Shown here one piece after another: positions 42,073-52,689 of a stretch of 64,000 bases of DNA. The position numbers and the translations under genes are program-made. Under the pieces are notes generated by a model. It made no database searches. It was not told where the DNA came from and saw only the letters and a program-made list of their open reading frames with translations. Every line of letters starts with the position of its first letter. The first letter of the stretch is position 1. This stretch comes from Hyaloraphidium curvatum (lineage: Eukaryota > Monoblepharomycota > Hyaloraphidiomycetes > Hyaloraphidiales > Hyaloraphidiaceae): assembly GCA_025558095.1 (NCBI GenBank), contig JAIVFI010000021.1, positions 248,001 to 312,000 of the forward strand, given 5' to 3'.

Positions 42073-44011
42073 ATGGACGCGCACGCTGCGCAGGGCGACC
42101 CCGGCGATGCGGGCGGCGGGCGCGACGGCTTTCCCCCGACGCCGGCGGCCACGCCCCGCGCGCCGCTCTCCGCGTCCGCCGCCGCCGCCCGGCTCGCGCG
42201 CAGGAAGCGGGCCGACCCGCTCCCCGGCGCAGACAGCTTGCACGGCGAGGATTCGCCAGACGGGCGCGGGACGCCCAGCCCGCCGCACACCCCGTTCGCA
42301 CGCCCCCCCGCGGCCCTGCAGGAGCGCTCGCCAGAGCTGGACCCGGCGTCGCCGCTGTCGCGCAAGTACCTGGCGTCGCTGCGGCGCCTGGCAGACGTCG
42401 AGCGCAACCTGGACGCGTCGGAGGACCACGTGGGCCAGGTCACCAGGGAGCTGCAGAGTCTGAAGGTGCGTCGGGCTCCCAGTCCAACTCGACGTCTGCT
42501 CCATCATCGGCATACCTCATCTCCAGGGAGACCTGGCGAGGAAGCGCAAGGAGATTGCGGAGCTCACGGCGGCAAAGGACGAGCTGGCCGCACGGACCGT
42601 TGAGGTGTGCCTTTCACCGGGGCACGCTGCTCCTCTTCCCTGACCGTTCGCGCCATGTGCTTGGGCAGCTGGAGCATTTGGTAGCGGAACTGCAGTCCTC
42701 CAAGAGCGCAGCGCACCAGCAGCTCGCCTCGTCCCGCGCGCAGCTGCGGAGCGCCGCCGGTGGGTCCTCCCAACCCTGTTTCCTATCATACGACCGCTGA
42801 TCATTTCCATTTCGGCAGAGCGGCTGGCTGCTTCGGACGCCGAGGTACAGAGCAGCAGGGCGGAGCTGGACTGTCTGCGGACTCGGGTCGCCTCGCTTGA
42901 GCGCGGCAACGACGAGGTACAGCTTCCTACCTGGCTCCCAGGGCCCCAGCGCTCACTCACAACCGCCTTTCAAACAGGCCGTCAAGCAGATCCAGGAGTT
43001 TTCCGACCTTTTCCGCGACGTGCAGGCCGAGCGGAACCACAAGGACGCCGTCATCGCGGGCCTCAACGACTCGGTCGCTCGGCTCACGGAGGAGATCGGG
43101 CTGCTGAGGCGCTCGACGGCCGCGGTCGAGGACCCGGCGCTGCTCGAGGCGCAGGCCACGCAGGGACCTCCCGTAGGTCCCCGCCGCCGCTGGTCTTTGC
43201 GCGATCCGCTCACGTGCTTGGTGCAGATCGAAGAACGCGTGCCTGTGCCGCCGTCGGCGCCGCAGACCCTTGTTCCCGCAGCCCCAGCGGAGGAGCTCCC
43301 CGCCGCTGAGGTCCTCGCAGACGCCTCCGGGCTGGACGAGCACTCGTGGCTGCCCGAGCTCTCCTTCGAACTACCTCCCCGTGTCTCCGACTCGGTGCTG
43401 GGCGACGCGAGCTTCGCGCACCGCCGCCGCACGAGCGCTGCTTTCGTGCTCGCCGCGTCGCCCGTCGAGGCTCTGGAGCTTTCCCCCGACGTCCCGCTGG
43501 ACGACATTATCGACGAGCTGACGCTCGAGGACGCGGGCGAACCGCTCGTGCGGACTTGGACGGCCTCTTCGCTCGGCGATGACGAGACAGAGGGCGTGGT
43601 TGGCGGTTTGGAGGGGAAGGACGGCCCGCTGGAGCTGCTGCTAGTCGACAGGGGCCGGACTTCCGGCGACGCGCGCCTCCGAGATCGGCCCGTGGCCCTG
43701 ATCCGTGAGCTCCTTCCTTCGGCCCACTCACGCTTCATTTCCTCATCGTCACACAAACTGCAGGCCAGGACAGCATCGTCGTCGACTCCCGGGCCCTCCT
43801 CCCCGCCGGCGGCGACACCCTCCTCCTCTACACCCTCCTGTGCGTCTCCGTCTCGCTCCTCAGCATCCTGGCCGCCGCCCTGGCCGCCGACGAGCCCACC
43901 GCCGAGCACGGATACCACGGGCTGCCGCCGCTGCTGGTTGCGGCAAGGCACGCTCTGCGGCTGGTGAACTGGGCAGAGGGGTGGGTGCTGCCGGCGCGGG
44001 AGGAGGGCTAG
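42073..44011 (+). CDS. Coiled-coil protein with one C-terminal membrane span
   Basis: Seven exons (42073-42465, 42527-42604, 42669-42759, 42819-42916, 42978-43172, 43227-43704, 43764-44011; introns 54-64 nt) encode 526 residues; all junction phases agree. Residues 1-95 are disordered and Pro/Ala-rich. About 100-270 is a long coiled coil (ELTAAKDELAARTVE, RAELDCLRTRVASLE). It is followed by an acidic Ser/Asp-rich region and then one hydrophobic span at about 465-487 (LLLYTLLCVSVSLLSILAAA) with a 40-residue tail. This is the layout of tail-proximal anchored golgins or nuclear-envelope tethers. No family is recognised with confidence, so the name is descriptive. Confidence 0.8.
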
Positions 44012-44227
44012 GACGCGGGCCGGCCCCGCAGTCCGCACGTGTATGTATAGCAGATACCCCCATGTTGTATATTCAATCACGCTTCGTCGCCTGAAAACGT
44101 GCTTGGAGGCTCCCACGGAGCGACTATTTGATTGCCACTCTTCCACTCGGACTCTGCACCTTCACTTTTCGCCTTCATCAATTCGCCCGCATCCCGCGCT
44201 GCCCTCCTCTCCGCACCCGAGCGCGCG

Positions 44228-45067
44228 ATGGCGCTCCCGCGGCAGCTCCGGCAGGGCTTCTCCCCCGCGGAAATCGAGTTCATCGCCGGCTCCGAGATGG
44301 TGACGGTGGTCCCCAACGAGAAGATCAGCAAGCTGGACTGCATCTCGGTCCGTTCCCGCTGCTTCCGGCCGTGCGACGTGGACTGAATCGCGCTCTGCTG
44401 CGTGACGCGGGATTTCGCCGGGGACAGGGGCAGTACGGCCCGTTCCGCCCGCCCATCCGGACAAAGGTCCCCGTGTGGCTGGCAATCACCCTGAAGCGGC
44501 GGAACAAGTGCCGGATAGAGCCGCCGGCGTGGCTCGATTACGGTGGGCTGCGTCGCCGCGCGGACGGCGCCGATTGGACGCTGAGGACGCGCTCCGCGGG
44601 GCAGAGCACCTCAAGGGGAAGCTTGCCAAGGAGGAGGAGTCGCAGGAGCTGTTCAGCGACCTGCCGTTCCACTACTACGAGATTTCGAGGATGCTGCTCG
44701 AGTGGTCGGTGCCTTGTCGCGGCACAGGACGCGCAGCGGCGGCTCTGACATGGTCTGGATCCCCGGTCGCTGCCGTGTCCCCCAGTGCCAGCGACGATAT
44801 CCAGAACGTGGACAAAATTCGCACGGTCCTCAAGGACCTGCAGGAACGGCGGCATAGCAAGGCCCGGCAAGGTCTCGCCAACCTCGACGGAAACGTGCTC
44901 CAGGTGGGTCCCCTCCCTGCTTCGCCGGGCGGGAGGCCGATTCCAAGGCGACTTCCGCGCAGATGGACAACCTCGGCCTCATGGAAATCAACGAGATCCG
45001 GCCCTTCTTCTCCGAAGCCTTCAACAACGTCCGCCGAATGAACGACATCGCCGACCAGGACGAGTAG
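44228..45067 (+). CDS. PSF2: GINS complex subunit PSF2
   Basis: Five exons (44228-44347, 44428-44542, 44605-44704, 44786-44903, 44963-45067; introns 80, 62, 81 and 59 nt) give 185 residues, the same length as human PSF2. Conserved blocks are [18 protein letters not shown] near the start, then GQYGPFRPP and [17 protein letters not shown]. These are followed by [35 protein letters not shown] and [14 protein letters not shown] joins MCM2-7 and CDC45 in the replicative helicase. At intron 2 the acceptor that restores the family pattern (44603-44604) lies 18 nt downstream of another AG, which I rejected because it would break the frame. Confidence 0.95.
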
Positions 45068-45604
45068 CAGCACCGCCGGGATCCGCCTCCTCTCCCGCAC
45101 GTGCCCGCGGAACCGACGCGGTGAAGGCGCGTCACGCAAACTCCATGATGCTCTTGAGCCACGATAGCGTCACTGTTGCGCGGTTGGGCACGGCATCAGC
45201 GTTGGCGCGCGACGCGTGGGGCAGGGGATCCCACCGTGCCTGCCGAGCATGCGGGCCACAATCGGCACGATTACGGGGAGTATGACCTTGTTCCACTGCT
45301 CCGAGAAGCTCGCTATATTGGGCGAAGGGGTGTCAAGTCATGGTGGCCGCGAGGCCGCGAATGTCACCGACCGGAACCGTCTCCGCGCCCGTCCTGCTCG
45401 TCATCGTCGATGTCGGAAATGTCATCTTCGGCATCGCCGACGTCCGGTGGTGCCGGCTCGACGGAATCCGCCATTGTTGTGGCCGGGGAGGAGGACGCGC
45501 GACGCTGGCGACGTAAACACGCCGGCGGCGTGGACTCGACTCTGCCCAGTGTCCTCCGACTCCTCCCGCCTTTCTCTTCCGATTCTTTTACTCTCTGGCA
45601 CACC
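45068..45604. other. Intergenic, nothing recognised
   Basis: The 537 bp between PSF2 and the next gene show no gene-like codon choice. The frame of the next gene is open upstream of its ATG but loses codon bias there. Confidence 0.45.
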
Positions 45605-46228
45605 ATGCTGGCCATACCGGCCTTGCGGCGCCTCCCGCTCCGCATCCCCGGCCGGCGCCATCTCTTCGTCGCCGTCGACTCCCCGCCCGTCGATCTGCAG
45701 GCGGCGATCGCGTACCCGTACCCCGCGTGGGTCGTCCGCGTCGGGGACGCGAGCGCCGTCACCTTCCTCCCGCCCTCGGATCTCGTCGCGCGCGACGCCC
45801 CCGAGGAGGCCTTCCTGCTGCTCGGCCCGCGCGCCGAGGCCGCTTCCTCCCAACCGCGGCTGTCGGCGTTCCGGGAGAACCGCGCTTTCCGCGCGTTCCT
45901 CAACGCGTACCTGCGCGCACACGCGTGTGAGGAGCCGCTTCTGGTCGGCATGGCGCGGACGCTTTCCCGGCACGGGTTCGGTGGCCACGTGCACCTCCAC
46001 GACCAGCGGAACCCGCCCCCGCCCAACCGCGTCGGGGACCCGGACGATTTGATCGGGATGGTCGCGTTCGATCGGAAGGGGAGGCTGGAGGAGGGCAGCT
46101 TCGAGCCCGTGGCCGAGCACAGGCTGTACCGCGAGATCGAGGGGATGCAGGGGCTCATGGTGCTGCCGGACCACACGCACAGGGGCCTAGTGGAGGCGCT
46201 GAGGAAGAGGGTCCTGGGGCAGACGTAG
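45605..46228 (+). CDS. Conserved eukaryotic protein of unknown function
   Basis: A single exon of 207 residues starts at the ATG at 45605. The N-terminus (MLAIPALRRLPLRIPGRRHL) is basic and hydrophobic and could be a mitochondrial targeting sequence. The second half has a recognisable conserved pattern: a basic segment with a V-H-L-H-D-x-R core, then N-x-P-P-P, followed by DPDDLIGMVAFD and a closing YREIEGMQGLMVLP. I recall proteins with a 'DPEDIxGSV' motif in fungi and other eukaryotes without an assigned role, but cannot name the family with certainty. It converges with BDP1, with 60 bp between stops. Confidence 0.7.
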   Translation: MLAIPALRRLPLRIPGRRHLFVAVDSPPVDLQAAIAYPYPAWVVRVGDASAVTFLPPSDLVARDAPEEAFLLLGPRAEAASSQPRLSAFRENRAFRAFLNAYLRAHACEEPLLVGMARTLSRHGFGGHVHLHDQRNPPPPNRVGDPDDLIGMVAFDRKGRLEEGSFEPVAEHRLYREIEGMQGLMVLPDHTHRGLVEALRKRVLGQT

Positions 46229-46244
46229 AATGTCTCTCGCAGCG

Positions 46245-46300
46245 TGCCTCGGCTCCAATCAACGTCTTCTTGCCTGCCTCGGCTCCAATCAACGTCTTCT
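46245..46300 (+). repeat. Tandem duplication, 26-nt identical unit with 30-nt period
   Basis: Copies at 46245-46270 and 46275-46300 (unit beginning TGCCTCGGCTCCAATCAACG) are separated by four bases. The right copy overlaps the last codons of BDP1 (stop at 46289-46291), so the duplication touched its 3' end. Confidence 0.9.
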
Positions 46301-47850
46301 CCCCCGCGACTTTCGCGGTGGGGGCGGCGGCGTCGGCTCCCGCTCCTCCTCCTCCTGTTCCTCGGGTTCTTCCGGCACCTCTGGCACCTCTTCCGGCTCC
46401 ACCGGCTCGTCCTCCTCGCGGAAATCCCCGTCGCCTCCATCACCCGCCTCCGACCGCCCCAACCGCTCGTCGCCCGCGAACGCCAGCAGGTGGTCCATCG
46501 CATCCAGCTGCAACCCCGTCAGCTCCTCGAACCGCGCCGGCTCGCACCGCGCGCGCTTGGCGACGGCTTCGCGGACCCGGCCCGGGTTCGACTTTTCCTC
46601 GCGCTGGTACTTGAGCTTGATCTGCTTGTGCGGCCGCTGCGGGAAGCACTTGCTGACCATGGTCAAGTCGGTTCCCCAGTACGTCAGGCACTGCAATAGT
46701 GACGGGTGACCGAATGCCGGGGCGAGTGAGCGAGCTGTTAGCGCAGAAGCGTCGCCTGGAAGCCGGGCCGGCGTACCTCGTAGAAGGTCTCGGTCTCCTT
46801 CGGCGTCCACTTCTCGGCGTGGTTCTTCCTCCTCATGTACGTGTACGACGTGACGTGGTGGCGCTTGCCCTCGTCGGCCGCCACCCGGTCCATGTCGTTG
46901 TCCACGCCGCGGAACGGGTCCAGGAACAGCGAGCTCTCGTCGATCTGGATCTGGCCGTCGACGATCCGCAGCTGGGGCGCCGCCGAGCCCGACGGCACAG
47001 GCCGGTCGGGGAGGTCCAGCAGCGAGGTCCGCTTCCGCTTCCTGGCGGCGTCCTTGCCGCCGCCCTCCTCTTCGTCCTCCTCTTTGTCGCTCTCGGGCGG
47101 CAGGTTCTGCAGGTGCGCGGGCAGGCTGATGCCCAGCGACAGCAGCTCGTCGCGCCTCAGGCGCAGCCGCTTGAGCTTGGCCTTTTCTGCCCGGGCCTTT
47201 GCCCTGTCCTTGTGCGATTTGCTCGGGATGGAGCCCTCAAAGTCGTCGATGAGCTCCGTCAGGGTCAGCGTGGAGATGACCTCGTGCGGGTTGGGCGGCG
47301 GCTCCGCGGGGTCGGCGCCCTCTGCACCCTCGCCAGCGTGGTCCGCGGGAAACTGCTCCGCGTCGGCCGGCAGCGGCGCGACCCGGATCTTCTTCTTCTT
47401 CGGCTTGCGCGCGCGGGCGGCGGCGGGGTCGCCCTCGTCTCCCAGCGCGCCGGCCTCGACGGTCTCCTCCCGCTCGGTCCTGCCGCCGTCCGCGTCGTGC
47501 TCGACGGGCGGCAGCTCCTCCGCAGCCGGTGCCGCGGGAGCCGCCTGCGCCTGCCCGCGCCGCGCCCGGCCCTCGCGCGGCCGCGCACTCTGCGGCTCCC
47601 CGCCGTCCTCGTCCCTCGCGGGCGCCTCCCGCGGCGCGGCCTGCGCGTCTGCCGCCCCGGCGCCGCGCGGCACCGACGGGGCCCGCTGCGGCGGCGCGCG
47701 CGGCTCCTCCTCCGCCGCGGCCGCGCCGTCCCTCTCGCGCTCGCGCGGCGCCGGCGTCCTCTCGCGCTGCGGCGGCGCGCCCCCGCGGCGGCCCAGCACG
47801 GGCGCGAACCGCGCAGTGCGCTTCTCGACGCGGACGTTCGTCAGGTCCAT
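46289..47850 (-). CDS. BDP1: BDP1, TFIIIB subunit B''
   Basis: Two exons, 47850-46777 and 46690-46289, joined by an 86-nt intron, give 491 residues. The ATG at 47850 starts MDLTNVRVEKRTARFAP. The first 200 residues are charged and low complexity. The core begins near 310 (APQLRIVDGQIQIDESSL) and leads into the SANT domain at about 340-400 (EKWTPKETETFYE, then YWGTDLTMVSKCFP..PHKQIKLKYQREEK after splicing), the signature of BDP1. It helps recruit RNA polymerase III to tRNA and 5S genes. The tail is acidic (Glu runs) and ends in an Arg-rich patch. Human BDP1 is far longer, while yeast BDP1 is of similar length. The start is 133 bp from the GT90 gene 2 start on the other strand. Confidence 0.93.
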
Positions 47851-47983
47851 TGGAGCGCGGAGGACCAAGACGTCGAGGTTGTGTGGGGTGTAATCGAATG
47901 CAGGTTGCAGGATCGATCGTCACAGAGTTGCCGCCGCTACTTGGAGAGGGCATCCGTTTCGCTTCGTCGTCACGCCCGGGTGG

Positions 47984-49360
47984 ATGCGTGCGAAATGGCG
48001 CTCGGAGGCATGGAACGCGCTGCGCGTCACCGCGATCCTGGCCGCCGTCGGGCTCCTCGCGCTGTACACTTCGCTGTCCGCGTCGCCGCAGGTGCGCAAA
48101 GACACTTTCCATGCCGCGGAGCGCGTCTTCCGGCCGCATGCAATTCGCCCGGCCGAAACAAATCCTCCGAATGCGGAGGACTATGCGGCGCGCACGCTGG
48201 CCGAGAACCTGCGGCGCGTCGGGCCGTGCCTCGCGCGCGTGGCCGCCGCTGCCGCCGTGCGGAACAGCACCGCAGGCGCCGGCGCCGGTACGCCGGGCTG
48301 CATGTCGCTCTTCGACGTTGGTCCCGGTGGCGCCGAGATCCGCGCGTCGACCGCCGGCTGCGAGATCGAGGGACGCAGGGCGTGCGCCGTTCTGGCCGTG
48401 ATCCGGGGACTCTTCGACGGAAACCCGCCGCGCCTGCACGTGAGCCGCAACTTCTCCTTCTGGCTTTCGACGGCAGACTCCACGATCCTGTCGACCGAAC
48501 AGTACGACGACCTCGGGCTGCCGACGCTGGTGCCGGGAAAGCCCGAGACGGACGTTTGCGGGATACCCGTGCCGGAATCCTACGCCGTCTTTGCCCTCGT
48601 GGGTTCGGATCCGGACCTCCACGCGGGTCTGCAGAGGATGTGCCCGAAGGCGAGCGACACGGGCGGGCCGATCACCTTCCAGGCGGACCTGTTCCGCAGC
48701 TTTCCCAGCCTGGCCGAAGTGCCGTGGGATTCGAAACAAAACAAGGCCGTGTTCGTGGCGCGCTGCTACTCCACCTACACTGTCGACAACGTGACGCTCA
48801 CCGCCAAACCGTTTCCCACGCGGGGCTACGTGTGTCGCGAAGCCTGGTCGGCACCAAACCGCGCCGACCTCGACGTCGGCCTCCTCGTGGAACCTGCGCT
48901 GCTGACCGGGGCGAACAAGACCTGCGCCCCCGACGGCCCGGGAGATCTGTGCAGAATGTGCTTGCCCTGCCGCCGAAAACGCCTCTTGGACCGCCCCGAG
49001 CAGGCGCGCGGTTACCGTTTCCAGGTCGCAGTGGACGGCTACGGGCCGACGTGGGACGCGATCTACTGGAAGCTGGCCAGCAACAGCACCGTATTTGCCG
49101 TGCAGCACCAAGGGGGGGTGCGTTACGCGCAGTGGTTCGGGCCCCTGCTCGAGGAGGGCGCAAACTACATCGCGACGACCGCGCGGGATTTGCCCCGGGC
49201 AGTCGCGGCATGCGTGCGGGATCCGGAGCGGTGCAGGCGGATCGCCATGGCGGCGGCCCGGACCTTCCGAGCGGCGTTCGATCTCGGCCAGATCGAGCGG
49301 TACTGGACGCTGCTGCTTCAGAAGCTGCATGACGGCGACCTTGCCGGGGAGCCGCCCTGA
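47984..49360 (+). CDS. GT90-type glycosyltransferase, gene 2 (intact copy)
   Basis: A single exon of 458 residues starts at the ATG at 47984. A signal-anchor lies at residues 13-34 (ALRVTAILAAVGLLALYTS). The C-terminal half matches GT90/CAP10: GYRFQVAVDGYGPTWDAIYW, then FAVQH, YAQWFGPLLEEGANYI and the helical end with RRIAMAAARTFRAAF. A Cys-rich patch (CRMCLPCRRKR) precedes it. It differs in sequence from the GT90 gene at 18456-20060, so they are old paralogues. Its second half was duplicated, together with downstream DNA, to give the decayed copy at 52690-53719. Confidence 0.82.
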   Translation: MRAKWRSEAWNALRVTAILAAVGLLALYTSLSASPQVRKDTFHAAERVFRPHAIRPAETNPPNAEDYAARTLAENLRRVGPCLARVAAAAAVRNSTAGAGAGTPGCMSLFDVGPGGAEIRASTAGCEIEGRRACAVLAVIRGLFDGNPPRLHVSRNFSFWLSTADSTILSTEQYDDLGLPTLVPGKPETDVCGIPVPESYAVFALVGSDPDLHAGLQRMCPKASDTGGPITFQADLFRSFPSLAEVPWDSKQNKAVFVARCYSTYTVDNVTLTAKPFPTRGYVCREAWSAPNRADLDVGLLVEPALLTGANKTCAPDGPGDLCRMCLPCRRKRLLDRPEQARGYRFQVAVDGYGPTWDAIYWKLASNSTVFAVQHQGGVRYAQWFGPLLEEGANYIATTARDLPRAVAACVRDPERCRRIAMAAARTFRAAFDLGQIERYWTLLLQKLHDGDLAGEPP

Positions 49361-49694
49361 AGGAAGGCCGCGTTGGAATGGCACCCGCTGCTCTAGGCCG
49401 GCTCGGTGTGATAGGCAATGACAGGGAAGCAGGAAAGTGGATGGTCGCATGAACACTTGTCCACGTCGGAGGCACAAAGTGCTATGTCGGTCGGTGTCCG
49501 TCGCATAGTCTTATACATATTTCAGGGACCGCACTCTTTGCCCGTGATCACACGTTCCGGTGCGGTTGAAGCGCCGCCTCCGTCTACGAGTGATTGGACG
49601 AGCGCAGGCCAGCGCACAGACAGCGTTCCTTTTCCGAGAAAGGTCGCCCTCCCGATGGCCGCGCTGCTCGACCGGGCGACGGCCGACGGCGATG
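48388..49694 (+). repeat. Upstream copy of a 1.3-kb segmental duplication
   Basis: Matches about 52690-53999 in direct orientation. It covers the last two thirds of the GT90 gene, the following spacer and the first 40 nt of the symplekin coding sequence (ATG at 49655). The right border is sharp: both copies read ...GACGGCGATG and then diverge (49694 and 53999). The offset is 4305 nt at this end. Confidence 0.9.
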
Positions 49695-49939
49695 CGCACA
49701 TACAGCCCCAGCTTCTTGATTGCACCCCGGCCGCGCAGGAAAACTTCGACGCCGGTGTATCTCGGCGGTGGCTTAATAGCCTTTGGCGGAGGCAACTCCC
49801 GCGGCCAAAGCAAGCGGTCTTTCCACCTCTTTTCCATCGGCGCCGCACGGACCGTCTGCAACTGGCAGCTGCGTCAGGTGAGGTGGACATCTCTGTTTCC
49901 ATGGAGTTCAAAGAAAGCGAAAGGAGACAGGCGGCGCAC
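49361..49939. other. Spacer holding a stranded symplekin promoter and first 13 codons
   Basis: From about 49497 to 49694 this is a near-identical copy of the sequence just before and at the start of symplekin (53800-53999), including the ATG. After 49694 the sequence is unrelated and no gene continues. Transcription from this copy would be expected to make a truncated, non-functional RNA. Confidence 0.75.
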
Positions 49940-51095
49940 TCACACTCTCCGTAATTCGTACTGAAGCACCTGTTGGCCCCGACTTTTCATCTTTGCTGCC
50001 TTCTTTGTCGCTTTGTTGAAGGCCTTTCGCGCCGCTTGGAACGCTTTTGATTCCTGAAAACCTTTGGTGATTTTGAATACGTCGCGAATGAGTGGCGCAA
50101 TGTCATGGGCAGTGCATAGTGCATAATCCCTCGCTGAAGCCGTTGCAGCATGTCCCATCTTGTTTCCGATAAGGACCTCCAGATTTTGCTGGAAAGAAAG
50201 ACCAGTCGGCGTCGGGAATGTCAGAATGAACTCGGCCTCTTCTGCCGTGAAGTAGGTCGAAGACATGTAGAAGGGCGCGGCGAGGTCTGATTCAAGCCTC
50301 TGTTGGGCTTCATCGTCAGCCGCATAGCTCATCAGGTCCACAAGAAAGAATTTCAGCCTGTTGAACAGATCGGTGTTGTTCTGCAAAGCATGGTGTGCCC
50401 CCTCTACGGTTCGGAAACGTGAGCACATGTCAACAAAAAGTGAAACAAATCGATCGGCATCTACAGCGGATCAACGGCGTTAGCAAAGCTATCTGACGCG
50501 CGTGCGGTTATCGTGATATCTTACATTTCTTCTGTCGAAGCAAGCTGGAAGTCCAAACACAAGTGGTGAGGACGAGATTCGCCACCTGAATGTGATCCAG
50601 TGCTTTCCCATTTGCGATTTCGCTCTTCACAAAATCAAAAAGGCGCTCGCCGTGGACTCTTAAGCGAACTGTTCCGTCTGTCAGTTCGACAGCTTCGTCA
50701 CCAAGCGCGTCTACGTCCTCGAGTCTGAAAGGGTCGACGGTGTTGTCACAGTCTCGGACATCGAGATTCGCAAAAGAGTGTGCCAGTTCGGCTGGAGATT
50801 CAGGAGGGGTGGTGTTCGGCGAGGAACGCCCCTTGGGTCTGAAGAGAACCTCGTAGGAGAGCGAATCGCTCGACCAAACCTCCAGTAGGTAGCCCAGCAT
50901 ATCATCGTCTGCTGCCACAACCCAGGGTTCGTTCCTCTTGGTGCCATCGAGAGTGCGAATCCAGCAGCGGACGTTTCTGTCGAGCGTGACCTCTTCTGCC
51001 AGCTTGTGAAGCGAGACGCTTCGTTTGTCCTCATAGGACGTGTTCCTCGAAGACAGTGGAAGTCCCATGTCACAACGAATGAAGAAATCGACCAT
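49940..51095 (-). CDS. Orphan protein with atypical composition
   Basis: Two exons, 51095-50525 and 50460-49940, joined by a 64-nt intron with a GTAAG donor and TGTAG acceptor, give a clean 363-residue frame. The ATG at 51095 follows an in-frame TAG. Codon usage is far less G/C-biased than in the neighbours. The protein is globular-looking, with mixed helices, a Cys/Trp patch (TTCVWTSSLLRQKK) and a Lys-rich end (KAAKMKSRGQQVLQYELRRV). No family is recognised. It sits within the 3-kb island between the two halves of the segmental duplication. Its composition suggests recent arrival or a fast-evolving gene. Viral or transposon origin is possible, but no polymerase, integrase or capsid motif is seen. 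Confidence 0.6.
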
Positions 51096-51865
51096 TTGGA
51101 AGCGAACGACCGCCGACTACCGACGGAACAGCTACGGTACGGTGAAGGGCGTAGAGAGCGATTTTGCGGTCGTCCTTGTGGAGCAGTTGGCGGAAATGGA
51201 GGCGGATTTCAGTCAACAACGGAGCTGTAGGAAGGAATGTCGAGGAATATGGCCGTTTGGGCAAAGCTTGCCCACCCCAATTTCCGCGAACGAAACGCTT
51301 GCCTAACTGCAACCGCACTCACCCCGTAACCGTTGGAGCGAGAACCAGCTAACCGGCGCGAAAGTTTCATATTTGCCGCTTTCTTTCTGCCGCCGTGGGG
51401 TGTGTGGGACGAAACACAGTGGTTTGCTGCTGGGTCTCGTTGACCGGGTGCCCCTCAGCGACGGCCAGGAAGACTGCTCAAGGCGCTGCTCAGCAGGCCT
51501 GGGTACGGCGAATGCAGTCTGCACATTGTTTTGGGATATGTACGCGGACCAGTGAGGCGCTGTAATCCGAGAACCGCGGGTTGAGCCCAGCACGGTGCTT
51601 TGGGCCTCCCGCCCTCGGCAGTTTTGCAAGCAGACAACGGAACAGATACATAGAGCGCATCAAATATGAAACATTTCCGGGTATTTCCTATTGGTTCCTG
51701 CTTTTGCCGTGGCCTGGGGGATGGGAGATTCGGCGCCCAGTTTTGTGTGCGGGGTGGGGCCGGGTGGGCAAGCTTTGGAGAAACGGCAATGGCCGGTGTG
51801 GTTGGGCTGCTGGAGAAGTAGTTTTGCCTCCCCTTTCCCTTCCCACCCACTTCCCTGTCTCAACC
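51096..51865. other. Intergenic part of the 3-kb island
   Basis: No gene-like frame on either strand. Composition is more balanced than the window average, like the flanking orphan. It holds the divergent promoters of the orphan and the nucleotidyltransferase-like gene. Confidence 0.4.
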
Positions 51866-52660
51866 ATGATAACAGCGACCTGTCCTTTGCCTGCGTTCCG
51901 GGGCTGCCAAGCTTTGCGTGCCGCGAAGCTCCGAGCGCCAAACTCGTCGCCTCGCAACAGAGGCAACGCGACGTCGACGAAGCAGCCTCTTTCCACGCTT
52001 CCGGGGCCCGTTGCTGCGTCTGCCGAAGCCCTTGCACGCGTACTAAAATCGCAGAACGTGCCGTACGCGATCGCTGGGCCTGTGGCATGCCACGCGCATG
52101 GATATCGGCGGGCAACATACGGCGTCGACGTGCTTGTGAACCGGACAGATCTCAACAAGCTGGTGGCGGCCATCTCGGGCCGCGGGTGGGTGCGGCGCTA
52201 CGCCGGAGCCATGCGGTCATTCAAGGACGGTGAGAACGGCGTCAATCTTGACGTGCTCGTCAGCGGCGACTTCCCCGGCGACGGAATGCCCAAGCCGGTC
52301 TCTTTCCCGGCAATCCAAGCCCCTGTCGAGAATGCCGTCGGTGACACGAAGACCGTTGCCGTCGAGCCCGTCATTGTACCGCCCGGGATTGCCGTACTTC
52401 CCCTCCCGAATCTTATTGAACTGAAACTTGCATCGTCCACCTCCGCCCCGGCGCGGCAGAAGGATGCCGCGGACGTTCAGGAGCTCATACGAGCGAACAA
52501 TCTGCCCTACGAGTTCGTCGTGGAGCTCGACCCAAGCGTCAAGGCCGAATACGTGCGACTATGGGACATTGTCGAAGCGGCACGCAAGGCGGGACGAGGC
52601 TTTAGGACTCGACTCTCACGGAACAGGAATCCTCACTCCGCTACGCTCGAAACGCACTGA
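51866..52660 (+). CDS. Nucleotidyltransferase-fold protein of bacterial type
   Basis: A single exon of 264 residues starts at the ATG at 51866. The first 60 residues are Arg/Ser/Ala-rich and could be an organelle-targeting extension. The rest follows the bacterial nucleotidyltransferase (NTP_transf/AbiEii-like) layout. A helix (EALARVLKSQNVPYAIAGPV) is followed by RRATYGVDVLVNR in place of the usual R-x-T-x-D-x-D. Then come VNLDVLVSGD, and near the end VLPLPNLIELKLASS and RQKDAADVQELIRAN. One Asp of the metal pair appears to be missing (GVD rather than DID), so catalysis is doubtful. Members act as stand-alone enzymes or, in bacteria, as toxins of type IV systems; nothing here shows toxicity. 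It is intronless with moderate codon bias, on the 3-kb island. Confidence 0.65.
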   Translation: MITATCPLPAFRGCQALRAAKLRAPNSSPRNRGNATSTKQPLSTLPGPVAASAEALARVLKSQNVPYAIAGPVACHAHGYRRATYGVDVLVNRTDLNKLVAAISGRGWVRRYAGAMRSFKDGENGVNLDVLVSGDFPGDGMPKPVSFPAIQAPVENAVGDTKTVAVEPVIVPPGIAVLPLPNLIELKLASSTSAPARQKDAADVQELIRANNLPYEFVVELDPSVKAEYVRLWDIVEAARKAGRGFRTRLSRNRNPHSATLETH

Positions 52661-52689
52661 ACCTTACCGGCGACGCTGAACGCGAATCG

